Source of the DNA: Odontesthes bonariensis
Taxonomy: Eukaryota; Chordata; Actinopteri; Atheriniformes; Atherinopsidae
DNA length: 64,000 nucleotides
Direction of reading: 5' to 3'
Assembly: GCF_027942865.1 (NCBI RefSeq)
Contig: NC_134525.1
Coordinates: 1,432,723-1,496,722 of the forward strand
Below the pieces are notes generated by a model. The model ran no database searches, was not told the DNA's origin, and was given only the letters and a program-made list of their open reading frames with translations. This document shows, one piece after another, positions 43,847 through 54,624 of this stretch; the stretch's first letter is position 1; every line of letters begins with the position of its first letter. Position numbers and translations under genes: made by a program.

Positions 43847-44209
43847 ATGGCAGATAAAGCTGGCATGCCGGCCGGTGGGGGGGACGATGCGGGCAGCATC
43901 ATGGCGCTGCTGGAGCGCGTGGCCGGCCTCATGGAGAGCGTCCAGACCACGCAGCAGCGCATGGAGGAGCGCCAGCAGGAGCTGGAGAGCACGGTGAAAA
44001 CCATCCAGGCTGATGTGGTCAAGCTCACCAGCGACCATGCCAACACCAACTCCACGGTGGACCGGCTGCTGGAGAAGACGCGCAAGGTCAGCCGCCACGT
44101 CAAAGACGTCCGGGTGCGCGTGGAGAACCAGAACCTGAGGGTGAAGAAGGTGGAGGCCACCCAGGGGGACCTGCTGGCCAAGAACAAGTTTAGGGTGGTC
44201 ATTTACCAG
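43847..44209 (+). CDS. cavin4: cavin4 coding exon 1: HR1 coiled coil
   Basis: 121 codons. Starts [17 protein letters not shown], then the heptad-rich HR1 ([36 protein letters not shown]), ending [11 protein letters not shown] exactly at TTTACCAG before GTAAGAGC. The ATG at 43847 is the first that leads directly into cavin-like sequence. The last 27 bases plus the donor are the parent of the 32-bp array that begins at 44210. Confidence 0.93.
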
Positions 44210-47200
44210 GTAAGAGCAAGTTCAGGGTGGTCATTTACCAGGTAAGCGCAAGTTCAGGGTGGTCATTTACCAAGTAAGAACGGGTTCAGGGTGGTCATTT
44301 ACCAAGTAAGACCGGGTTCAGGGTGGTCATTTACCAAGTAAGAGCAAGTTCAGGGTGGTCATTTACCAGGTAAGAGCAAGTTCAGGGTGGTCATTTACCA
44401 GGTAAGAGCAAGTTCAGGGTGGTCATTTACCAGGTAAGAGCAAGTTCAGGGTGGTCATTTACCAGGTAAGAGCAAGTTCAGGGTGGTCATTTACCAGGTA
44501 AGCGCAAGTTCAGGGTGGTCATTTACCAGGTAAGCGCAAGTTCAGGGTGGTCATTTACCAGGTAAGCGCAAGTTCAGGGTGGTCATTTACCAGGTAAGAG
44601 CAAGTTCAGGGTGGTCATTTACCAGGTAAGCGCAAGTTCAGGGTGGTCATTTACCAAGTAAGAACGGGTTCAGGGTGGTCATTTACCAAGTAAGACCGGG
44701 TTCAGGGTGGTCATTTACCAAGTAAGAGCAAGTTCAGGGTGGTCATTTACCAGGTAAGAGCAAGTTCAGGGTGGTCATTTACCAGGTAAGAGCAAGTTCA
44801 GGGTGGTCATTTACCAGGTAAGAGCAAGTTCAGGGTGGTCATTTACCAGGTAAGAGCAAGTTCAGGGTGGTCATTTACCAGGTAAGAGCAAGTTCAGGGT
44901 GGTCATTTACCAGGTAAGCGCAAGTTCAGGGTGGTCATTTACCAGGTAAGCGCAAGTTCAGGGTGGTCATTTACCAAGTAAGAACGGGTTCAGGGTGGTC
45001 ATTTACCAAGTAAGACCGGGTTCAGGGTGGTCATTTACCAGGTAAGAGCAAGTTCAGGGTGGTTATTTACCAGGTAAGAACAAGTTCAGGGTGGTCATTT
45101 AAGGGTAAGAACAAGTTCAGGGTGGTCATTTAAGGGTAAGAGCAAGTTCAGGGTGGTCATTTACCAGGTAAGAACAAGTTCAGGGTGGTTATTTACCAAG
45201 TAAGAACGGGTTCAGGGTGGTCATTTACCAGGTAAGAACAAGTTCAGGGTGGTCATTTACCAGGTAAGAGCAAGTTCAGGGTGGTCATTTACCAGGTAAG
45301 AACAAGTTCAGGGTGGTCATTTACCAGGTAAGAACAAGTTCAGGGTGGCCATTTAAGGGTAAGAGCAAGTTCAGGGTGGTTATTTACCAAGTAAGAACAA
45401 GTTCAGGGTGGTTATTTACCAGGTAAGAACAAGTTCAGGGTGGTTATTTACCAAGTAAGAACAAGTTCAGGGTGGTTATTTACCAGGTAAGAACAAGTTC
45501 AGGGTGGTTATTTACCAAGTAAGAACAAGTTCAGGGTGGTTATTTACCAGGTAAGAACAAGTTCAGGGTGGTTATTTACCAGGTAAGAACAAGTTCAGGG
45601 TGGTTATTTACCAAGTAAGAACAAGTTCAGGGTGGTTATTTACCAGGTAAGAACAAGTTCAGGGTGGTTATTTACCAGGTAAGAGCAAGTTCAGGGTGGT
45701 CATTTACCAAGTAAGAACGGGTTCAGGGTGGTCATTTACTAGGTAAGAACAAGTTCAGGGTGGTCATTTAAGGGTAAGAACGGGTTCAGGGTGGTCATTT
45801 ACTAGGTAAGAACAAGTTCAGGGTGGTCATTTAAGGGTAAGAACAAGTTCAGGGTGGTCATTTACTAGGTAAGAACAAGTTCAGGGTGGTCATTTAAGGG
45901 TAAGAGCAATTTCAGGGTGGTCATTTAACAGGTAAGAACAAGTTCAGGGTGGTTATTTAAGGGTAAGAACAAGTTCAGGGTGGTCATTTACTAGGTAAGA
46001 ACAAGTTCAGGGTGGTCATTTAAGGGTAAGAGCAATTTCAGGGTGGTCATTTAAGGGTAAGAACAAGTTCAGGGTGGTTATTTAAGGGTAAGAACAAGTT
46101 CAGGGTGGTCATTTACTAGGTAAGAGCAAGTTCAGGGTGGTCATTTACCAGGTAAGCGCAAGTTCAGGGTGGTCATTTACCAGGTAAGCGCAAGTTCAGG
46201 GTGGTCATTTACCAGGTAAGCGCAAGTTCAGGGTGGTCATTTACCAGGTAAGAGCAAGTTCAGGGTGGTCATTTACCAGGTAAGCGCAAGTTCAGGGTGG
46301 TCATTTACCAAGTAAGAACGGGTTCAGGGTGGTCATTTACCAAGTAAGACCGGGTTCAGGGTGGTCATTTACCAAGTAAGAGCAAGTTCAGGGTGGTCAT
46401 TTACCAGGTAAGAGCAAGTTCAGGGTGGTCATTTACCAGGTAAGAGCAAGTTCAGGGTGGTCATTTACCAGGTAAGAGCAAGTTCAGGGTGGTCATTTAC
46501 CAGGTAAGAGCAAGTTCAGGGTGGTCATTTACCAGGTAAGAGCAAGTTCAGGGTGGTCATTTACCAGGTAAGCGCAAGTTCAGGGTGGTCATTTACCAGG
46601 TAAGCGCAAGTTCAGGGTGGTCATTTACCAAGTAAGAACGGGTTCAGGGTGGTCATTTACCAAGTAAGACCGGGTTCAGGGTGGTCATTTACCAGGTAAG
46701 AGCAAGTTCAGGGTGGTTATTTACCAGGTAAGAACAAGTTCAGGGTGGTCATTTAAGGGTAAGAACAAGTTCAGGGTGGTCATTTAAGGGTAAGAGCAAG
46801 TTCAGGGTGGTTATTTACCAAGTAAGAACGGGTTCAGGGTGGTCATTTACCAGGTAAGAACAAGTTCAGGGTGGTTATTTACCAAGTAAGAACGGGTTCA
46901 GGGTGGTCATTTACCAGGTAAGAACAAGTTCAGGGTGGTCATTTACCAAGTAAGAACGGGTTCAGGGTGGTCATTTACCAGGTAAGAACAAGTTCAGGGT
47001 GGTCATTTACCAGGTAAGAGCAAGTTCAGGGTGGTCATTTACCAGGTAAGAACAAGTTCAGGGTGGTCATTTACCAGGTAAGAACAAGTTCAGGGTGGCC
47101 ATTTAAGGGTAAGAGCAAGTTCAGGGTGGTTATTTACCAAGTAAGAACAAGTTCAGGGTGGTTATTTACCAGGTAAGAACAAGTTCAGGGTGGTTATTTA

Positions 47201-50200
47201 CCAGGTAAGAACAAGTTCAGGGTGGTTATTTACCAAGTAAGAACAAGTTCAGGGTGGTTATTTACCAGGTAAGAACAAGTTCAGGGTGGTTATTTACCAA
47301 GTAAGAACAAGTTCAGGGTGGTTATTTACCAGGTAAGAACAAGTTCAGGGTGGTTATTTACCAGGTAAGAACAAGTTCAGGGTGGTTATTTACCAAGTAA
47401 GAACAAGTTCAGGGTGGTTATTTACCAGGTAAGAACAAGTTCAGGGTGGTTATTTACCAGGTAAGAGCAAGTTCAGGGTGGTCATTTACCAAGTAAGAAC
47501 GGGTTCAGGGTGGTCATTTACTAGGTAAGAACAAGTTCAGGGTGGTCATTTAAGGGTAAGAACGGGTTCAGGGTGGTCATTTACTAGGTAAGAACAAGTT
47601 CAGGGTGGTCATTTAAGGGTAAGAACAAGTTCAGGGTGGTCATTTACTAGGTAAGAACAAGTTCAGGGTGGTCATTTAAGGGTAAGAGCAATTTCAGGGT
47701 GGTCATTTAACAGGTAAGAACAAGTTCAGGGTGGTTATTTAAGGGTAAGAACAAGTTCAGGGTGGTCATTTACTAGGTAAGAACAAGTTCAGGGTGGTCA
47801 TTTAAGGGTAAGAGCAATTTCAGGGTGGTCATTTAACAGGTAAGAGCAAGTTCAGGGTGGTCATTTAAGGGTAAGAACAAGTTCAGGGTGGTTATTTAAG
47901 GGTAAGAGCAAGTTCAGGGTGGTTATTTAAGGGTAAGAGCAAGTTCAGGGTGGTCATTTACCAGGTAAGAACAAGTTCAGGGTGGTTATTTACTAGGTAA
48001 GAACAAGTTCAGGGTGGTTATTTACCAGGTAAGAGCAGGTTCAGGCTGGTTATTTACTAGGTAAGAACAAGTTCAGGGTGGTTATTTACTAGGTAAGAAC
48101 AAGTTCAGGGTGGTCATTTAAGGGTAAGAACAAGTTCAGGGTGGTTATTTACCAGGTAAGAACAAGTTCAGGGTGGTCATTTAAGGGTAAGAACAAGTTC
48201 AGGGTGGTTATTTACTAGGTAAGAACAAGTTCAGGGTGGTTATTTACTAGGTAAGAACAAGTTCAGGGTGGTCATTTAAGGGTAAGAACAAGTTCAGGGT
48301 GGTTATTTACTAGGTAAGAACAAGTTCAGGGTGGTTATTTACCAGGTAAGAGCAGGTTCAGGCTGGTTATTTACTAGGTAAGAACAAGTTCAGGGTGGTT
48401 ATTTACCAGGTAAGAACAAGTTCAGGGTGGTCATTTAAGGGTAAGAGCAGGTTCAGGCTGGTTATTTACCAGGTAAGAACAAGTTCAGGGTGGTTATTTA
48501 CCAGGTAAGAACAAGTTCAGGGTGGTTATTTACCAGGTAAGAGCAGGTTCAGGCTGGTTATTTACCAAGTAAGAATGGGTTCAGGGAGGCTGAGCTTCTC
48601 TACTGCCTCATGGAGCCTCTGCAGTTTGTAAGGTGGTGATAAGATGTGGAGATGGTGCTGCATCCTAAAGCATGATCCTGTCTGATGACCGAACTCAGAC
48701 CAAGTGAGAATCATTCGGACCAGCAGGGCCGTTCTGCAGCAGATTTAGCAGAACCGCCTCTGAACTCAGGGCTAAGCAGGGCTGCTGGTGGAATGGGTGC
48801 CAGAGATAGTTGGGTTCACATCCCGCCAACACAGAACGGAGCAGAAAAAGCTCTCCTGGTTGAATTTGCTGCACGATTCTCCGCTTCAGGCTCCGTCAGC
48901 AGCAGATTTATCGGTCAGAAAGGTGTTCGGCCTGTTTGTTAAAGACTCTGAGAGTCTTTGTTCGTCTCTGAGCTGAACTTTTAGTTTCTACATTTTGTTT
49001 ACCCACATCTGAGGGTTTTTTAAAATGAGTGCCGGGGGGATAAATGTCTCTGAGGTTGAAATAGCAACAACACGCACGCTGGCATGCACGGCTTCAGTTT
49101 ACCTCTTTGGCCTTCACAGTTAGCAGCTGCCAACACCTCTTTGGCCTGGTTATTTTAGCCCGCTGAAAGGTTACTCTGCAGAGCAGAGCTCAGAGGGAGA
49201 CCTCTCACTCGGACTCAAATCCAAAGGATTATTTAGTGCTTCGGGGGGCTGAATGTTTGGGTCTTTAAGGTGTGTTGGAGGTGTGACTGAGATGCTCAGC
49301 TCAAACCTCAGCAGCTCCGGGTCAACATGTCAGCCAGCTTCCTGACCTCTGTGAGGTCACAGAATCCTGCACCGTGATTGGCTGCTGGACGTCAGGCTGC
49401 AAAGATTTCTGCTCTCTGCATCGGTGCATGTCCACTGCAGCGTGGCTCAGAGGGAGTTCTGCTCACGGCAGATGGAACGTGAGGTTCTCTCACAGGTATC
49501 CAGCGCCTCACCCGAGCTCCACAGCCTCACTCTGCTGCTCCAGAAGAAGCCAGAGGAGGCTGTAGGGGCCATTTCAGTGCAACAAATGTCATCTCAAGGC
49601 ACTTAAATAATAAAGTCCAATTCAAGCCAATTGGAATTCAATTCATTGTAATCATAATTATTTACAAAATAATCCAATTCATTCATATAGAGCCAATTCA
49701 AAAACAGTTTCCTAGCTAAGGAAACCAACAGATTGCACTGAAACTTGTCTTCGGTCCAATCTCCCGTCCTGAGCGGGCCTGAGGCGACTGTGGAGAGGAA
49801 CAACTCCCTTTGAACAGGAAGAAACCTCTGGCAGAACCAGAACCAGAACCAGACTCAGGAAGGGTGGCCATCCGCCTCCACCAGCTGGGGTTTGAGAAGA
49901 CAGAAAAGAGGGGACAACAAACACTGTAACACCATTCAAAGGACATCTGTTGGAACAGGGAAACACGAGTTAATGACCACAATAATGTCACATGGACATA
50001 ATATCATTTGGGAAAATTCTGGCCTCGTTTTGCTCGTTAGCTGCAGAGACAGTCGAGGTTCCAGTGGGCCGCTGGATCAGACCTGAGCTGCCCCCTCGTC
50101 TTATCTTGGACCAGAAGGTTTTTAGTTGTGGTTTGGATTCTAACGTTTGAGCATCACAGCTGCTGCTGTGGAAGCTTTATCAGCCCACCCGTTCGTATGT

Positions 50201-53200
50201 GCACACACCAAAGCATCGAACATCCCTCCGATGCTCCGTCACAAGACGTGGAAATCACATGAAAACCCGTCAGAGCTCCACCGTGCAGCATGTGCTGAGC
50301 TCTCAGAGTCTGTACTGTAAGTGTGCGTGCCAGCTGAGCGCCGACAGACCGGGTTATTCTGAGTCTGAACAGCCACCATCTCCTAATATAGCTGTCTGCT
50401 CATCCCCTGGTAAGCCTGGTCCGATGGTCCTGTGAGCTGCCGACAGGCCGCTGCCTGCAGGTTTGAGTTCGGCTGGTGGAGAAGCGCTGAAGCTGTGGGG
50501 TCAGCTGGGTCAGGTGACCTGTGACCCTCGGCCCTGATCACAACATCTAGTTTTATTCTAAACTGCATGCTCCTGCTGTGTGACAGGTATGACAGTGATG
50601 CCTCCTGTCACAGCTCTGGAAATGTCAGCCTCCCTATCGGGTGTCATATCGCGCCCATGATGCGTGTAATCAAAGCTCCTGATGCTGCTATTAGCCATGG
50701 AAGAGAGTTTAACTCATGCTGGGCTGAAAAAAACTAAATACTTCATGTTCCTGAGGTGGCAGACGGGAAGAAGGTGGCTTTGTTTCCACGGTTCAGGGGG
50801 AGTTCAGAAGGTCTGCAGCACATTTATGACCCAGAACAGTTAGAACATCAGCCCGAGCTGTTCTTTCCTGTTGGGTCGTTTCAAACCAGAGGCTCAAATG
50901 GAGGCCCAGCATCGGTGGTCAGTGTGGGCAGCTGAGGGTGGTTAAACCCTGGATCAGAGTCCGTTTGCACCTCAGTTTCAGTGTCACCTGATCTCAGGGA
51001 CAGATGCACGCCATGATGCAGCCCGGAGCTGAAAGCGATCCAGCTCGGCTCCGTGTGCACGCTGCTGCTCGCTGATATGTTTAGCTTCCTGCAGCAACAG
51101 GTGCTGCAGTTTATTTATGGAGGCAGGATCCAGGCCCGCACACTAACTGCTCAGGCCTGCCTGACGCACTTTAACCGCAGACTTATACCCGACATCACAT
51201 CAAGCTTTGTCCAGATTTAAACCCGACATCACATTAAACTTTGTCCAGATTTAAACCCGACATCACATCAAACTTTGTCCAGACTTAAACCGGACATCAC
51301 ATTAAACTTTGTCCAGACTTAAACCGGACATCACTGTCACACTTTGTCCAGACTTAAACCGGACATCACTGTCACACTTTGTTCAGACTTAAACCCGACA
51401 TCCCATTAAACTTTGTCCAGACTTAAACCGGACATCACTGTCACACTTTGTCCAGACTTATACCCGACATCACATCAAGCTTTGTCCAGATTTAAACCCG
51501 ACATCACATCAAACTTTGTCCAGATTTAAACCCGACATCCCATCAAACTTTGTCCAGACTTAAACCCGACATCCCATCAAACTTTTTTCAGACTTAAACC
51601 CGACATCACATTAAACTTTGTCCAGACTTAAACCGGACATCACTGTCACACATTGTCCAGATTTAAACCCGACATCACATCAAACTTTGTCCAGACTTAA
51701 ACCCGACATCACATCAAACTTTGTCCAGACTTAAACCCGACATCACATCAAGCTTTGTCCAGACTTAAACCGTACATCACATTAAACTTTGTCCAGATTT
51801 AAACCTGACATCACATCAAACTTTGTCCAGACTTAAACCGGACATCACATTAAACTTTTTTCAGACTTAAACCCGACATCACATCAAACTTTGTCCAGAC
51901 TTAAACCCGACATCACATCAAACTTTGTCCAGACTTAAACCCGACATCACTGTCACACTTTGTCCAGATTTAAACCCGACATCACATCAAACTTTGTCCA
52001 GATTTAAACCCGACATCACATCAAACTTTGTCCAGATTTAAACCCGACATCACATCAAACTTTGTCCTGATATAAACCCGACATCACTGTCACACTTTGT
52101 CCAGACTTAAACCCGACATCACATCAAACTTTGTCCAGATTTAAACCCGACATCACTGTCACACTTTGTCCAGACTTAAACCCGACATCACTGTCACACT
52201 TTGTCCAGATTTAAACCCAACATCACTGTCACACTTTGTTCAGATTTAAACCCGACATCACTGTCACACTTTGTTCAGATTTAAACCCGACATCACATCA
52301 AACTTTGTTCAGACTTAAACCCGACATCACTGTCACACTTTGTTCAGATTTAAACCCGACATCACTGTCACACTTTGTTCAGATTTAAACCCGACATCAC
52401 ATCAAACTTTGTTCAGACTTAAACCCGACATCACTGTCACACTTTGTTCAGATTTAAACCCGACATCACATCAAACTTTGTTCAGACTTAAACCCGACAT
52501 CACTGTCACACTTTGTTCAGATTTAAACCCGACATCACATCAAACTTTGTCCAGATTTAAACCCAACATGACATCAAACTTTGTCCAGATTTAAACCCGA
52601 ATGTCAGACTTTTAAAAGGCGTTTGGACCACAGTTCACACTCTGTCCTTTGCTCTCCTGCAGGGCGACCAGGAGGTGAAAGCCGTCACCCCAGGCAACGA
52701 GCCCGTGGAGTCCAGCGGCGCCGCCGCAGCTAAGCCCGAGGTGGAGCCCGACAAGTTCGACCTGCCTCCAGAGTCGGACGAAGAGTATATGGTGGTGGAG
52801 GAGGCGGATTCCTCATCCGCAGGCCGCACCAAGAAGACCGGCCTGAGTCGCATCGAAAGCTTCAAAGCAACCTTCTCCAAGGAGAACATGAGCAAGACCC
52901 GCGAGAACCTGGGCACCAAGGTCAACAAACTGGGCGAGCGCATTGTGACGGCAGAGAGACGCGAGAAGATCCGTCAGTCCGGGGAGAGGCTGAAGGAGAC
53001 CATCACCAAGAGCGTCCCTGCGAAGCTCAACCTGAAGAAGGAGAGGACTGTGGCGGAGGGCCAGGAAGGAGCCGAGGGGGCCTCCGAGGGGGCCGCGCCC
53101 GTCCCGCCTCCCAAGGGCCACAAGGGCAGCCCGCAGGCCGCCAAGGCGGCCGACGACGAGGCCAAGGCGGAGGAGTCCGAGGTGCCGATGTACGACATGA

Positions 53201-53214
53201 AGCAGCTGTCATAA
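43847..53214 (+). CDS. cavin4: cavin4 (MURC): muscle caveolae-associated protein, two coding exons (spliced)
   Basis: Cavins coat caveolae; cavin-4 is the striated-muscle member and has roles in T-tubule/caveola organisation and Rho/ROCK and ERK signalling. Exons 43847-44209 and 52663-53214 join in phase 0 to give 304 aa plus stop (human 364). Residues about 15-121 form the helical HR1 trimerisation region, with LLEKTRKVS and the KFRVVIYQ end typical of cavin-4. Exon 2 gives an acidic region, the conserved [35 protein letters not shown], and [10 protein letters not shown], all close to mammalian cavin-4. The two-exon structure is the family norm. The 8.45 kb intron has a 4.4 kb array at its donor and a 1.4 kb array at its acceptor. 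Adjacency to tmeff1 supports orthology. Paralogue a or b is undetermined. Confidence 0.93.
44210..48590 (+). repeat. 32-bp minisatellite of ~137 duplicated 5' splice sites (cavin4 intron 1)
   Basis: Tandem 32-bp units, each made of the donor GTAAGAGCAAG, then TTCAGGGTGGTC, then ATTTACCAG. This is the end of cavin4 exon 1 plus the first intron bases, repeated. Variants after GTAAG: AGC, CGC, AAC, ACC. Variants before it: ACCAG, ACCAA, ACTAG, AACAG and AAGG. The GTAAG core is kept in essentially every copy I read. Blocks of copies recur with the same variant order (offset 1654 bp, e.g. 44651 to 46305 and 44971 to 46625). The array ends in unique sequence near 48590. Confidence 0.97.
48591..51175. 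other. Middle of cavin4 intron 1
   Basis: About 2.6 kb with no gene recognised. At 49613-49970, strings such as GGCGACTGTGGAGAGGAACA and GGAAGAAACCTCTGGCAGAA, with (CAGAAC)n, match a sequence type common in fish retroelement 3' regions. The rest is unremarkable. Short frames (48685-48942, 50199-50435) show no domain. Confidence 0.45.
51176..52606. repeat. 34-bp minisatellite at the acceptor end of cavin4 intron 1
   Basis: About 42 copies of a 34-bp unit built from ACATCACATCAAACTTTG and TCCAGACTTAAACCCG. Main variants are CATCACTGTCACAC for CATCACATCAAAC, and TTCAG for TCCAG. It ends about 55 bases before the exon 2 acceptor at 52661-52662. Local frames are artefacts. Confidence 0.96.
52663..53214 (+). 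CDS. cavin4: cavin4 coding exon 2: C-terminal half
   Basis: Acceptor TTTGCTCTCCTGCAG. 183 codons and stop TAA. It opens [16 protein letters not shown], then an acidic stretch with [14 protein letters not shown], then basic HR2-like sequence ([46 protein letters not shown]), [12 protein letters not shown], and an Ala/Pro/Lys-rich low-complexity end. Compared with mammals, the C-terminus is shorter. Codon use is strongly G/C-ending, like exon 1. Confidence 0.93.
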   Translation, partial: GDQEVKAVTPGNEPVESSGAAAAKPEVEPDKFDLPPESDEEYMVVEEADSSSAGRTKKTGLSRIESFKATFSKENMSKTRENLGTKVNKLGERIVTAERREKIRQSGERLKETITKSVPAKLNLKKERTVAEGQEGAEGASEGAAPVPPPKGHKGSPQAAKAADDEAKAEESEVPMYDMKQLS

Positions 53215-53670
53215 GCCACCGGACCCGGGCCGTTTTCTTTGGACGTGAGAAAAGCACGCAGAGCGAGGAGAGTTTCTGGGGTTTCTGCCAACGAGCAGAA
53301 CTGCATCGATAAAGAAAAAACATTTGTAGAAGTTGGAGGAAGTGAGCAGAGAACAGGCCGGACACCGAGCAGCTCTGACTGAACACCAAGGCCACAGTCC
53401 AACAGAGATTCCACTGATCTCAGGAATCTAACACAGTTATCACCAGATTCGTAGTGTAAACGGTCATTTTTTTGATTTGCTGACTTTGGAAACTAATGAC
53501 AGAGTTCAACTGCTCCACAAAGCTTCTCTTAAGGCCCTGCTGCTGTCCACCTGTTTGCATGTTGATGAGCTTGAAATGTTATGTAGATGGACACGAGTTT
53601 ATGTATGGGGTGGTTCTGAAACGTGTAGAAAAAAGGAGGTTCTGTTAAATAAACTGGACTTTGTGTTGGG
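53215..53670 (+). other. cavin4: cavin4 3' UTR (probable)
   Basis: Follows the stop codon. The first canonical AATAAA is at 53648-53653 (TTAAATAAACTGG), followed by a GT-rich TTTGTGTTGGG about 15 bases on, a normal polyadenylation layout. A longer transcript is possible. Confidence 0.5.
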
Positions 53671-54620
53671 AGAATGGGATGCTTTGTTCCTGCAGAGCTC
53701 CTGGTGGGTTCTGAGGCTTTCTGAGGGCTTTCTGAGGCTTTCTGAGGGCTAACAGTTAGTCTCCACCAGGACCAAAAGCAGAATAATTTGTCACAACTGC
53801 AGTTCGGGATCAGCTCAAGGACACAGGACCCGAGAATCGGCCTCTAGTTTTTTGGACTGTTTACCGATCGCTGCCCAAAAAAAATCTGCGTTACGAAGAC
53901 ATAGAAACAAACGTTAAGCTCCATTTTATTCATACTAATAAAAGTTAATTATTATTAAGTATTTTTGTTTCTTGTTTATTGCCCAGAAATTGGTTAAATA
54001 CTCCAGGATTTGAGAAAACTATAATTTATTAGCTCAGAAATATCTAAATATTGATGAATTAGATAAGAAAGATAAAAAAAAAGTTTTCAGGGCATTCAGA
54101 TTCGGCCAGAGGGACGTCACTAAAAGATCTTGCCACTTCCACTCGTCCTTAACTCCTTATCTTACCACACAGCTGTAAATTTGAGCATAACATTGCTTTT
54201 CTGTTTGACGTATAGCTAGCTGCTCAATGTGCTACTAAAGCTGCATTTGGGCCTAAAGTTCCAGGTACTTCCAGGTGGAAAACTGGGCTAATGAGCCTCC
54301 TGACTGGCTGCTACAGGTCTGAGCTGTGGCCACAGACAGCAGTGAGGCTTCACCTGCATTCAGACTTCCTTCAGGGTTGTACCGAGCATGAAAAGTGCCG
54401 ATCCACTGCTCCAACTCTCCAGCTCGTGTTGTGCTGCGTCTCCGCTCGATGAAGCGGACATGAATGATTTGAATGCTACGTTTCCAAACGGTTCCTGCTG
54501 CAGGGCTTAAGGTGTAGGTAAAAGCTCCGAACACTTAAAAAAAGTAGCCTAACCACGAGCATGATGGGGGTACAATGCCGTCCTGGTAGGGTCGGGATCG
54601 GGAGGGAAGCGCCTAAAATC
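53671..54620. other. Intergenic DNA
   Basis: No gene recognised. A short imperfect duplication of CTTTCTGAGG lies at 53718-53748. The minus-strand frame at 54253-54534 has no family identity. Confidence 0.4.
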
Positions 54621-54624
54621 TGTA

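Noticed and set aside
44210..48590. CRISPR-like array (32-bp repeat)
   Set aside because: Units are contiguous without spacers, and the locus is a vertebrate intron.
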